From positions 1-56,014 of the forward strand of contig MGTJ01000009.1 in NCBI GenBank assembly GCA_001799395.1: 56,014 nt of DNA, written 5' to 3'. This document shows positions 45,831 to 53,785 of this stretch, in pieces; positions within the stretch are counted from its first letter, which is position 1; every line of letters starts with the position of its first letter. The notes beneath the pieces were generated by a model. It worked only from the letters and a program-made list of their open reading frames with translations, had not been told where the DNA came from and did not search any database. The position numbers were made by a program, and so were the translations under genes. This DNA comes from Desulfobacterales bacterium RIFOXYA12_FULL_46_15 (GTDB lineage: Bacteria; Desulfobacterota; Desulfobacteria; Desulfobacterales; Desulfobacteraceae).

Positions 45831-46787
45831 TTACCTGGTGTGGTCATACATATCAAAATCAGGCATATCTTTTTTAAAAAAAGCCTTCATTTTTTTTAAA
45901 ATATTATTTTCAATCTGGCGAACCCGTTCGCGTGATATAGTGTATTCTTCTCCTATTTCCTGGAGAGTTTCAGGGCTGTCGGAAAAAATACGGCGTTCAA
46001 AGATTTCCAGTTCTCTTTCGTTCAGGCCTTTTTTAAACTCATCAACCTTGGCATGAAGAATGTCTTCAATTTCTTTTTTTGCCATCTGATCTTCAGATGA
46101 ATCCGTCTCAAGATTGATAAATTCAATTCTTTCAGTATTTGAATCGGTTTTTAAGGGTTCATCAAGGCTTAAGTCCCAGTTGTCAAGCCTCTGGTCCATA
46201 TCAACAACTTCTTTTATTGATACTCCCAGCCGTTCCGATAACAATTTTGGCTTTGGATCAAACCCCTGCTCAATCAGTCGTCTTTTTTCTTTTTTCAGCC
46301 TGAAAAAAAGTTTTCGCTGTCCCTGGGTGGTTCCGATTTTTACCATCCGCCAGTTGTCCATGATGAATTTGAGGATATAGGCTTTTATCCAGAAAGAAGC
46401 ATAATATGAGAATTTTACGTTTTTATAGGGGTCGAATTTTTTGACGGCTTGAACAAGCCCGATATTGCCCTCCTGAATCAGATCAAGAAGATTCTGCATC
46501 CAGATTCTCTGAAATTCCAGGGCAATTTTAACTACCAGGCGCAAATTGGACGTCGTCATGATGTAAGCTGCTTCCTGGTCACCTTCCTCCTGGATGCGTT
46601 TCCCCAGTTCAAGTTCCTGATCTCGTGTCAAGAGCTTATATCTGCTGATTTCATTCAGATAACTTTGAATGGGATCGGATTTTACAAGGGCTTTTGAACT
46701 TGAAATTTTTGTCTTATTTGCAGGGATATAGAGATCTCCCCTGGTAAGTCGTGTGTTATTTTGATTGTCCTGATTGATGTCGTTCAC
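45831..46787 (-). CDS. rpoH: RNA polymerase sigma-32 type heat shock sigma factor
   Basis: 318 residues. Regions 2.1-2.4 (SNLRLVVKIALEFQR, LLDLIQEGNIGLVQAVKKFDPYKNVKFSYYASFWIKAYI) and 4.2 (TLQEIGEEYTISRERVRQIENNILKKMK) are complete. Just after region 2 is GQRKLFFRLKK, the RpoH box, which separates it from RpoD and RpoS. N-terminal 35 residues are polar and variable. It is 35 bp upstream of the TPR gene. Its targets cannot be seen here. Confidence 0.92.
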   Translation of the reverse strand: MNDINQDNQNNTRLTRGDLYIPANKTKISSSKALVKSDPIQSYLNEISRYKLLTRDQELELGKRIQEEGDQEAAYIMTTSNLRLVVKIALEFQRIWMQNLLDLIQEGNIGLVQAVKKFDPYKNVKFSYYASFWIKAYILKFIMDNWRMVKIGTTQGQRKLFFRLKKEKRRLIEQGFDPKPKLLSERLGVSIKEVVDMDQRLDNWDLSLDEPLKTDSNTERIEFINLETDSSEDQMAKKEIEDILHAKVDEFKKGLNERELEIFERRIFSDSPETLQEIGEEYTISRERVRQIENNILKKMKAFFKKDMPDFDMYDHTR

Positions 46788-46896
46788 CTTTAATAATACC
46801 TTCGATCGTTTTAATAAAAAAGAAGTATATCATTATCCTGATTGTGATAAAAGTAATATATTTGTTACTCTAAAAATTTCCAACCTAATTTTTTTA

Positions 46897-46925
46897 TGGA
46901 CAACCCGCACTATATCTGGTAAAAG
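46897..46925 (+). promoter_or_regulatory. candidate promoter of tRNA-Arg
   Basis: TGGACA, 17 bp, then TAAAAG (both 4/6 or better), with the -10 end 18 bases ahead of the mature tRNA 5' end. The position is right for a tRNA promoter; the sequence match is moderate. Confidence 0.4.
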
Positions 46926-46943
46926 AATTTTTTGTTTGCATTG

Positions 46944-47020
<77 letters not shown>

Positions 47021-47034
47021 CTGATAGATATCAA

Positions 47035-47067
47035 GGGTTTTCAGCTTTTAGCCGAAAACCTTTTTTA
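47035..47067 (+). terminator. rho-independent terminator after tRNA-Arg
   Basis: GGTTTTC / GAAAACC stem with inner GC pairs and a TTTTA loop, followed by TTTTTT, 15 bp after the tRNA. Confidence 0.75.
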
Positions 47068-47169
47068 TTTCAGATGACATATAGGTGACACCTGGTCTTT
47101 TTTGTTTTTCGGCGGCCTTCGTTGTGTCTCGCCCGCCCGGTGAACAGCAGCGTTATCATTTAAAAGAGC

Positions 47170-47204
47170 TTGACAAATCGTACGATATTGCGTACCTTTA
47201 TAGA
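47170..47204 (+). promoter_or_regulatory. promoter/operator of the YefM-YoeB module
   Basis: TTGACA at 47170-47175 is followed by inverted repeats around GTAC: TCGTACGA (47178-47185) and GTACG ... CGTAC. Candidates for the -10 are TACCTT (17-bp spacer) or the overlapping TATAGA farther on. YefM-type antitoxins bind GTAC-containing palindromes at their own promoter, so this fits autoregulation. Confidence 0.5.
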
Positions 47205-47221
47205 AAATGTAGAGGTGAAAT

Positions 47222-47464
47222 ATGGCAACGTTATCTGCAACAGAAGCAAGAAAAAAATTATATAGACTCATTGATGAAACCTCAACAACCCATGAACCAA
47301 TTATGATTACTGGAAAAAGGGGTAATGCAGTTCTCGTCTCTGAAAGTGACTGGAAAGCAATCCAAGAGACAATGTTTTTAGTAAATATTCCTGGGATGAG
47401 AGAATCTATACTGGAAGGATTAAAAACCCCGGTTGAGGATTGCAAAGAGGAACTTGATTGGTGA
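47222..47464 (+). CDS. yefM: YefM/Phd-family antitoxin
   Basis: 80 residues. N-terminal Phd/YefM DNA-binding fold: ATLSATEARKKLYRLIDETS, PIMITGKRGNAVLVSESDWKAIQETM. The C-terminal stretch after about residue 55 (NIPGMRESILEG) is the toxin-neutralising tail. It overlaps the toxin gene start by four bases (GTGA), normal for the module. Located just behind a tRNA gene. Confidence 0.92.
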   Translation: MATLSATEARKKLYRLIDETSTTHEPIMITGKRGNAVLVSESDWKAIQETMFLVNIPGMRESILEGLKTPVEDCKEELDW

Positions 47465-47724
47465 ATTGGCGAGTCGTTTTTACGAAACAAGCTCAAAAAG
47501 ACGCAAAAAAAATATCCTCTTCTGATTTGAAAAAAAAAGTGGTGGCGTTAATTGATATACTTCAAACAGACCCTTTTCAAGTTCCTCCTCCATATGAAAA
47601 ACTTATTGGTGATTTATCTGGGGCATATTCACGTAGAATAAATATACAGCATAGATTAGTATACCAAGTTCTCAGTGAAGAACAGATTGTTAAAGTCCTT
47701 CGTATGTGGACCCACTATGAGTAA
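47461..47724 (+). CDS. yoeB: YoeB-family mRNA interferase toxin
   Basis: 87 residues from GTG at 47461. YoeB features are NWRVVFTKQAQKDAKKI at the start, a KLIGDLSGAYSRRINIQHRLVYQVL stretch with the catalytic arginines and a glutamate before it (PYEKL), and a final HYE tail where YoeB has its catalytic His-Tyr. It would cleave mRNA on the ribosome, neutralised by the upstream antitoxin. Sequence appears intact. Confidence 0.93.
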   Translation: MNWRVVFTKQAQKDAKKISSSDLKKKVVALIDILQTDPFQVPPPYEKLIGDLSGAYSRRINIQHRLVYQVLSEEQIVKVLRMWTHYE

Positions 47725-48038
47725 ATCATAAAATAAGGCAATTACCTGATCAACCCAATGAAGCTGAAGGTCAATAAATCAAAGAGCGGAGTCAATCTGC
47801 CCTGGAAATCCGTATTCCAGGGCTTTCCTTTCACCGCAAAGCTTAAACGGCTTAAATGGAGATTCAGGCCCTACGCTGGTTTGTTTCGATTTGCTCCAAT
47901 TGTAAGTCCGTAAGAGATAATGAAGGTGTATGGCATCCAATCGATTATAACCCGGTTCCATGGGAATTTTAATAAAAGATTGATTTACAAACCAGTGGTC
48001 GTTATATTCGGCATATTATCCATTTAAAAGAGGAACGT
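47725..48038. other. 314-bp gap with a short basic ORF and a hairpin
   Basis: No recognisable gene. A 51-codon plus-strand frame (47758-47913) is rich in Lys, Arg and Phe and has no clear ribosome-binding site, and it may be a decayed remnant. An 8-bp perfect inverted repeat CCCTGGAA / TTCCAGGG (47800-47822) within it could act as a transcription end for the toxin module. Nothing else seen. Confidence 0.3.
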
Positions 48039-49337
48039 ATGATTATTGTAACAACACATAAAGGATCGGATTTTGACGCCATGGCCTCCCTTGTGGCGGC
48101 AACCCTGCTTTACCCCGGAGCCAAACCGGTTCTTCCAACATCCATCAACGGCAATCTGAAAACATTTTTATCCATTCATAAAGACCTGTTTGATTTTTAT
48201 TCGCCCAGTGATATCACCCTCGAGCATGTAGAAAAACTGGTGGTGGTGGATACCCATTCCTGGGACCGGCTGGAAGGTATGGAAAAGCTCAAGGATAAGA
48301 AGGATCTCGACATTGTGGTCTGGGACCATCACACAGAAGGAGACATGGATGCTGCTGAGAAGCATGTGGTTGAAACAGGTGCCACGGTCACGCTTCTCAT
48401 CAATGAAATAAAAAAACGCAGAACCCTTATTACCCCGATACAGGCGACACTGTTTCTGATGGGGCTTTATGAGGACACCGGCAATCTGACGTTTCCGTCA
48501 ACCCTTGCCGATGACGCCTATGCCGCAGGGTTTCTGCTGGACCGCAGGGCTGATCTCAACATTCTTTCCACCTTTTTAAGACAGGCTTACGGCAAAAAGC
48601 AGAAAGACATTCTCTTTGAAATGATCCAGAAGGCAGATAGAAAAGAAGTTGCCGGTTTTTCCATCAGTATTGCCAGGATGGATGTCGAGGGGCGGATTCA
48701 GAATCTGGCCATGGTGCTTCAGATGTACCGGGAAATCGTCAATGTGGATGTGGCCTTTGGTATTTTTAAAGATGTGGAACGTAACAAATGTATGATTATC
48801 GGCAGGAGCAATGTGGATGAAATCAATATCGGCATTCTCATGCGCAGCCTTGGCGGAGGGGGACATCCCGGAGCCGGATCAGCCCTTTTGCATGCAGTTA
48901 ACCCGGATACTGTTGAAGAAATGCTGATGGAGCTTATTTCAGGAAACCAGTATTCTTCCATCCGGTTGTCCGATATCATGTCTTACCCGGTTGTTACCGT
49001 GATGGAGGATACCAAAATAGAAGAAGTGGTCATGATTTTGCGGGATATGGGATGCACGGGCGTACCGGTTGTCGATAAGGATGAAAATGTCGTGGGCATC
49101 ATTTCCCGGCGGGATTTTAAGAAAATCAGGAAAACCAATCACATGCAGTCTCCGGTCAAGGCTTTTATGAGCAGAAAAGTGGTCACCATTGATCATTCCA
49201 AAAGCGCTGTGGAGGCAGCCAAACTGATGATCAAACATGATATCGGGCGCCTGCCGGTCATAAAGGATGGCAGGCTCATCGGGATTATCACCCGGTCCGA
49301 TGCCATGATGTATTTTTATGATTTGCTGCCGGATTGA
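48039..49337 (+). CDS. DHH/DHHA1 phosphoesterase with tandem CBS domains
   Basis: 432 residues. DHH domain with THKGSDFDAMAS near the start and the WDHHTEG motif (about residue 96), DHHA1 with SLGGGGHPGAGSALL (about 272-286), then two CBS motifs (about 307-362 and 370-430, LSDIMSYPVVTV and VKAFMSRKVVTI). This is the N-terminal half of the deltaproteobacterial A-adding tRNA nucleotidyltransferase/poly(A) polymerase proteins; their C-terminal nucleotidyltransferase domain is absent and the frame simply ends. It may act as a nucleotide-regulated phosphodiesterase. It converges on and overlaps oleC by 22 bp. AGAGGAACG precedes the ATG. Confidence 0.85.
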   Translation: MIIVTTHKGSDFDAMASLVAATLLYPGAKPVLPTSINGNLKTFLSIHKDLFDFYSPSDITLEHVEKLVVVDTHSWDRLEGMEKLKDKKDLDIVVWDHHTEGDMDAAEKHVVETGATVTLLINEIKKRRTLITPIQATLFLMGLYEDTGNLTFPSTLADDAYAAGFLLDRRADLNILSTFLRQAYGKKQKDILFEMIQKADRKEVAGFSISIARMDVEGRIQNLAMVLQMYREIVNVDVAFGIFKDVERNKCMIIGRSNVDEINIGILMRSLGGGGHPGAGSALLHAVNPDTVEEMLMELISGNQYSSIRLSDIMSYPVVTVMEDTKIEEVVMILRDMGCTGVPVVDKDENVVGIISRRDFKKIRKTNHMQSPVKAFMSRKVVTIDHSKSAVEAAKLMIKHDIGRLPVIKDGRLIGIITRSDAMMYFYDLLPD

Positions 49338-50983
49338 AGCTTCAGCTTTTTCCTGGCTTTTTCAGCAAGTTTTTCCCTGAATATTTTTGAGTTGTGACGG
49401 ATGTCCACGGGAAATGATTTTTCAATGAAAATATGCTCGATTCCTGAGGTCAGCGGGTTGGACCGGGCAAGGGCAAGAAGTTCCCCGGTCAAGGCTTTTT
49501 CATCTTTTACGGCTGAATAAGGCTCAATAAAGATGACGGGTGTTTCGTCATTCCTTGGTCCGACACCGGCCAGGGCGCTCCTGAAAACCTTTTCATGGTT
49601 GTTGAAGACGGCTTCCACAGGAATGGTGAAAAGTGTTTCTTTGCGTGTCACGACTCTATGGCTTTTTCTGCCGCAGAACCATATCCTTCCTTTTGAATCC
49701 CTCCATCCGAGATCGCCCATGCGATGCCATATCCTGCCATCGGAATCTTGGATTTTTGAAAGCAGGTCAGCCTCCCGGTTATTGAAATAATGTTCTGTTA
49801 CAAGGTCTGCCTTTACCATGATTTCCCCAACCTGTTTTTCCGGTACCTTGATTGTGTCATGGATCTGGGTAATGGGGCTGTCCGTAATCCGGATGATTTC
49901 AACCCGGGTATTGCATATGGGTCTGCCGATACAAAGGCCATATCCTTTTTCAGAAAGGGTTTTTGTTTCCAAAAGAATTTCATTGGAGCTGATGGATATG
50001 ACGGGAACAGCTTCTGTGGCACCATAGGGGGTATGAACTTCAGCCTTGCCGGAAAGCATAAAGGCAAACTGTTCAATATTGGCCGGGCTTACAGGAGCAC
50101 CGGCAGAGATGACCCGTCGCAGGGACGGCAGTTTGACCTGGTTTTGCTTTCCATATTTTCCCAGGCGGTTTAACAGGGCAGGAGAGGCAAACATATTGGT
50201 GACGCCGTGGTTTTCAATGGCTTCGATAATTTTTTGGGGATTTGCAAGGGCCGGTTTGGTCGGGTCCATATCCGGGATAACGGCGGTCATACCAAGAGCC
50301 GGATCAAAAAGGGCAAACAAGGGAAAGGTCGGCAGATCAATTTCATCCGGCCCGATCCTGAAATGCTCTTGTATCTGTCTGATCTGGGCATCAAAATTGC
50401 CATGGGTGTATACCACACCTTTGGCAGGACCTGTGGAACCGGTGGTGAAGACAATGGCGGCAATTTCATCCCGGGTTGTGCGGGCCTGCAAATAGGGCTT
50501 GTAAGGACCCGACATCAATTGGTTAAGGGTATGTCCCCCCCAGAACCATCTGTTGCCTACCGTCACCCAGTGTTTGACGGATTTAAAATAGTGGGGTTTC
50601 AGTTTGCGCAGAAGATGAGCCTTTTCTATCCCGATAAAGGCCACTGGTTTTCCTTCTTCAAGGCATTGAAGCATCCTTTCGATTCCCATGCCTGGATCGA
50701 CTACCACAGGGATGGCGCCTAGTTTGAACATGGCAAACACAATGATGAAAAATTCCATACCCGGCCGGACCATCAGGATGGTTCTTGTCCCCCGGATAAT
50801 GCCGATCCGTTCAAGACCGTAGGCCAGGCGGTCGGATTCCTGCTCAAGTTGGGTAAACGTTATCTGGCTGTATAGGACCCTGCCGTTTTTATCTCTTCCA
50901 GCCGGGTAAACGACTGCTCTTTTGAATGGATAGGCTTCCTGTGCTTTTTTCAGGCCCAGTGCAATATTGGTATAGGAGGTCAT
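49316..50983 (-). CDS. oleC: OleC-type AMP-dependent synthetase (beta-lactone synthetase)
   Basis: 555 residues of the ANL superfamily: P-loop FTTGSTGPAKGVVYTH (about 179-194), PLFALFDPALGMTAVIPDMDPTKPA, SAGAPVSP, YGATEAVPV, GDLGWRDSKGRIWFCGRKSHRVV and the C-terminal hinge with IRHNSKIFREKL. The PFALFDPA-like and DMDPTKPA stretches are typical of OleC. It makes the beta-lactone from a 2-alkyl-3-hydroxy acid, then OleB decarboxylates it to an alkene. Last gene of the minus-strand operon; its start overlaps the ORF upstream by four bases. Confidence 0.9.
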   Translation of the reverse strand: MTSYTNIALGLKKAQEAYPFKRAVVYPAGRDKNGRVLYSQITFTQLEQESDRLAYGLERIGIIRGTRTILMVRPGMEFFIIVFAMFKLGAIPVVVDPGMGIERMLQCLEEGKPVAFIGIEKAHLLRKLKPHYFKSVKHWVTVGNRWFWGGHTLNQLMSGPYKPYLQARTTRDEIAAIVFTTGSTGPAKGVVYTHGNFDAQIRQIQEHFRIGPDEIDLPTFPLFALFDPALGMTAVIPDMDPTKPALANPQKIIEAIENHGVTNMFASPALLNRLGKYGKQNQVKLPSLRRVISAGAPVSPANIEQFAFMLSGKAEVHTPYGATEAVPVISISSNEILLETKTLSEKGYGLCIGRPICNTRVEIIRITDSPITQIHDTIKVPEKQVGEIMVKADLVTEHYFNNREADLLSKIQDSDGRIWHRMGDLGWRDSKGRIWFCGRKSHRVVTRKETLFTIPVEAVFNNHEKVFRSALAGVGPRNDETPVIFIEPYSAVKDEKALTGELLALARSNPLTSGIEHIFIEKSFPVDIRHNSKIFREKLAEKARKKLKLQSGSKS

Positions 50984-51762
50984 AAGAATTTCTTTTTCAG
51001 CTTGTACAGGGTTCCTTGTATCAGACCCGGTGGAGGTTTTTCTTCTTCTATTGATTTAGTCAGTTCCCGGGCAGGAACAAGGGCAGCTCCTGCAAGGTCA
51101 GTCAATTCCTTGTTTTTTTCATTTATCTGGATCATTGCCTGTTCCTTGTTTACACGAAACAGAACATAGATTTCTTTAACCGGTTTTTCGATTTTTAAAA
51201 AGCTTTTTTGCAGATTTATTTTTGCTTTTTCCCAGACTGCTTTTTCTTTTTCTGCAATTTTTCCCTGTTCAGGATATTGTTTTGCAATATCATCTATCCT
51301 TGCAATCTCTTTGTCCATTAAACCGATTTCAGTATTGCAGTTCAGGATGGCGGCATAAAGATCCGGAAAATTGTCAAAACAGAACCGGATCATTTCTTCC
51401 GGAAGGTTGATATTCTTCAGTTCAAGTTTTTGATAATCAGCTTTTAAGGATTCAGGGTCTTTGGGTGCAAAATAAAATTTATAAACCACCAATGAGGATG
51501 CTCCCATAGCGGTCAGGATAAGAAATAGAATAAAAACCAGTTTTTTTGAAAACCATTTTCTTTTCTTTTTTTCAGTATTTTTTTCCTTTTGGATCTGAGA
51601 ATCATCCTTGGCAACCGGAGAGCCTTTTTTTCCTTTTTTATCGTCAGGCTTTTTTCCTTTTTTATCTTCTGATCTTTCCCCTTTATCTTTTCTGTCAGAT
51701 TTCTTTTTGGAAGATTCTGTTTGGCCGCCGTCTTTTTTTTTCTTTTTCAAAAATTCAAGCAT
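50980..51762 (-). CDS. unknown lysine-rich membrane protein in the ole operon
   Basis: 260 residues. Residues 1-70 are almost only Lys, Asp, Ser, Glu and Gly (repeated KKGKK/DKK runs). One membrane helix lies at about 76-97, followed by a helical periplasmic-side or cytoplasmic domain rich in Glu and Lys (LKADYQKLELKNINLPEEM, EKEKAVWEKAKINLQKSFLKI). No family recognised. It overlaps oleC by four bases and is 50 bp from oleB, so it is part of the operon. It might anchor the Ole complex, but this is a guess. oleD would be expected in such an operon but this protein has no Rossmann fold. Confidence 0.75.
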   Translation of the reverse strand: MLEFLKKKKKDGGQTESSKKKSDRKDKGERSEDKKGKKPDDKKGKKGSPVAKDDSQIQKEKNTEKKKRKWFSKKLVFILFLILTAMGASSLVVYKFYFAPKDPESLKADYQKLELKNINLPEEMIRFCFDNFPDLYAAILNCNTEIGLMDKEIARIDDIAKQYPEQGKIAEKEKAVWEKAKINLQKSFLKIEKPVKEIYVLFRVNKEQAMIQINEKNKELTDLAGAALVPARELTKSIEEEKPPPGLIQGTLYKLKKKFL

Positions 51763-51812
51763 GATTGTTTATCACCCCTCAAGCCGGCTGAATATCAGGA
51801 TCATGACCAGGC

Positions 51813-52727
51813 TTATGAAGTTAAAAAAGCGTTGATCAGACAAGCGGTTTCTCCAGGTTTATCTTCAAACAGATAATGGCCTGCATCTTGAAACACATGG
51901 GTTTCGGATCTTGGAAACCGTTGTTTGAATTCATTTAAAAACGTCAGATCAAATATAAAATCCTTTGCTCCCCATAAAAACATGAGGTTTGATCCGGGCA
52001 GCATCTTTAAATTGCGGTCCACATGATCGACCATGGCATAACTCCGGTCTTTTTCATCTATCGGTATATCCTGGACAAATTTTAAGGTGGCAATCCTGTT
52101 TTGCCATGAATTATAGGGTTCAACAAAGCCTTTTTTGACTTTTCCCGGTAACCTGTTTTCACAGGCAAGATACAGGGCGCCTCTGGCAAACACGTTCAAC
52201 CCGAGGACTGCCGGGACTGCAAAAAAACGGATATATTTGATGATCTTTAAAACAAGGGGAAAGGTTTTTTCCTTTGGCAGGAAAAACCCGGAAGTATTGG
52301 TGATAATGATCTTATCTATTTTTTCGGGATGGCGGACTGCAAAGGCAAGCCCGATCATGCCGCCCCAGTCGTGGACAACAAGATTTATTTTTTCAGTGAT
52401 GTTCAGGTCCCTGATAAAGGTTTCAAGATCAATCACCCGGGATTCAAGGGTGTAGGCATATGTTTTTGCATCCGGCTTGTCTGAAAAGCCGCATCCGATA
52501 TGATCGGGTGCAATGGCCCTGAAATTTTGTGAAAGACTCATGATGAGGTTTCGAAAATAAAAGGACCAGGTGGGATTGCCGTGAATCATGATTACCGGCT
52601 TTCCCCGGCCCTTATCAATATAATGAAGCGCATGGCCCCTGATATTCATAAATTTTGATTCAAAGGGGTAAATCTCGTCAAAGGCCCGGGTGGAGGTCAG
52701 TATCCCGTTAATGGTTCTTTCTACCAT
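51813..52727 (-). CDS. oleB: OleB-type alpha/beta hydrolase (beta-lactone decarboxylase)
   Basis: 304 residues, haloalkane dehalogenase-like fold. HGNPTWSFYFRN (Asn51, Trp54) provides the anion site, VHDWGGMIG carries nucleophile Asp120, the acid lies in the cap-following part, and AGHYLFED gives His284. The sequence resembles HLD-III/OleB rather than true dehalogenases, and the neighbours oleA and oleC support the role of removing CO2 from the beta-lactone. Its start overlaps the oleA end by seven bases. Confidence 0.88.
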   Translation of the reverse strand: MVERTINGILTSTRAFDEIYPFESKFMNIRGHALHYIDKGRGKPVIMIHGNPTWSFYFRNLIMSLSQNFRAIAPDHIGCGFSDKPDAKTYAYTLESRVIDLETFIRDLNITEKINLVVHDWGGMIGLAFAVRHPEKIDKIIITNTSGFFLPKEKTFPLVLKIIKYIRFFAVPAVLGLNVFARGALYLACENRLPGKVKKGFVEPYNSWQNRIATLKFVQDIPIDEKDRSYAMVDHVDRNLKMLPGSNLMFLWGAKDFIFDLTFLNEFKQRFPRSETHVFQDAGHYLFEDKPGETACLINAFLTS

Positions 52728-53785
52728 TGGACACCCAGAATATAACAGTTCAGACCTGAACCTACACCGATAAAGGTCACAAAATCACCTGGTTTTAAGA
52801 ATCCTCTTTCATCTGCAATGGCAGCAGTGATGGGAAGCGAAACAGTGCCGATATTCCCGAGGAAAGGGAAGGTGCAGAAATCTTTTTTAATGTCCTGGTT
52901 CAGCGCCTGGTAAAATTTTTGATGATGGATGGCCCCGACCTGGTGACCGATGAATTTATCCGGCTGATGGTCTGAAAGATTGAATTCTTTTTTAAACTCC
53001 ATAAAGGTTTTTTGCGCCAAAGCCACACCATGCTCAAGGACAGCCTGTGCCCTGGTTCTCATGATGACCCTGGAATGGGTGGGCATACCGGTTTCTTCAA
53101 ACCCCCAGTGGCAGAGATCGTGATGCTGAATGGCATTCCTGACCACTCCTCCTTTGAGGGCATGTTTCCGGTTGTCCGGATTACCGATACTCCCGTCGGT
53201 CAGAAGCACGGCAGCCGCACCCGAACCTCCGGTCATGGTGGCAATGGTATCTTTGTAGAAATCAATGCTTTTATGGGCATTGATCTCATCAACGGTTGAA
53301 TCCACAATCTGACGGGCGCTTTCACAGGAAACCACCAGACCTGCCTTGATATTGCCAAGCTCGATTTCATTGGCAATATGGACCATACCGGTGATCATGC
53401 CGAGACAGGCGCTTTTGACGTCAAAGATATGGGCATTCTCCCCCAGGTTCAGCCGGTCTGCAATACAGCAGGATGTGGCTGGTTCAAATCCGTCCTGGCA
53501 GACACCGCAAAAGGCAAGGGTACCTATTTCACGGGGATGGATTTCCGCTTCATCCAGGGCTTTTTGTGCGGCAATGGCAGCGTGTTCGGCCAAAGTATGT
53601 TCCTTGTCCCAGTATCTTCTTTCGCGGATACCAGTCAAGGCTTCAAGCTGACCCGGTTCAAACCCGACCGCCCTGTAAAACGGCATGAGCTTTTTTTCAA
53701 GTTCTGCGGTGGTGACCACGTGAGGTGGAAGTTCATATCCGAATGATTCAATAAATACCTTTGAATACTTCATGTCTTGCTCCAA
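52721..53785 (-). CDS. oleA: OleA, thiolase-fold acyl-CoA head-to-head condensing enzyme
   Basis: 354 residues of the thiolase superfamily. Catalytic Cys127 (SACLG), His281 (GHQVG) and Asn311 (GNIGT) form the triad, and Glu101 (DGFEPAT) matches the OleA-specific base. The spacing of Glu to Cys (26) and of His to Asn (30) equals that of the Xanthomonas campestris OleA positions I recall (Glu117, Cys143, His285, Asn315). LTGIRERRYW and IATMTGGSGAAAVLLTDG are further OleA-type segments. It joins two acyl-CoAs head to head to a 2-alkyl-3-keto acid. Overlaps the PfaC-like gene end by 16 bp. Confidence 0.93.
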   Translation of the reverse strand: MEQDMKYSKVFIESFGYELPPHVVTTAELEKKLMPFYRAVGFEPGQLEALTGIRERRYWDKEHTLAEHAAIAAQKALDEAEIHPREIGTLAFCGVCQDGFEPATSCCIADRLNLGENAHIFDVKSACLGMITGMVHIANEIELGNIKAGLVVSCESARQIVDSTVDEINAHKSIDFYKDTIATMTGGSGAAAVLLTDGSIGNPDNRKHALKGGVVRNAIQHHDLCHWGFEETGMPTHSRVIMRTRAQAVLEHGVALAQKTFMEFKKEFNLSDHQPDKFIGHQVGAIHHQKFYQALNQDIKKDFCTFPFLGNIGTVSLPITAAIADERGFLKPGDFVTFIGVGSGLNCYILGVQW

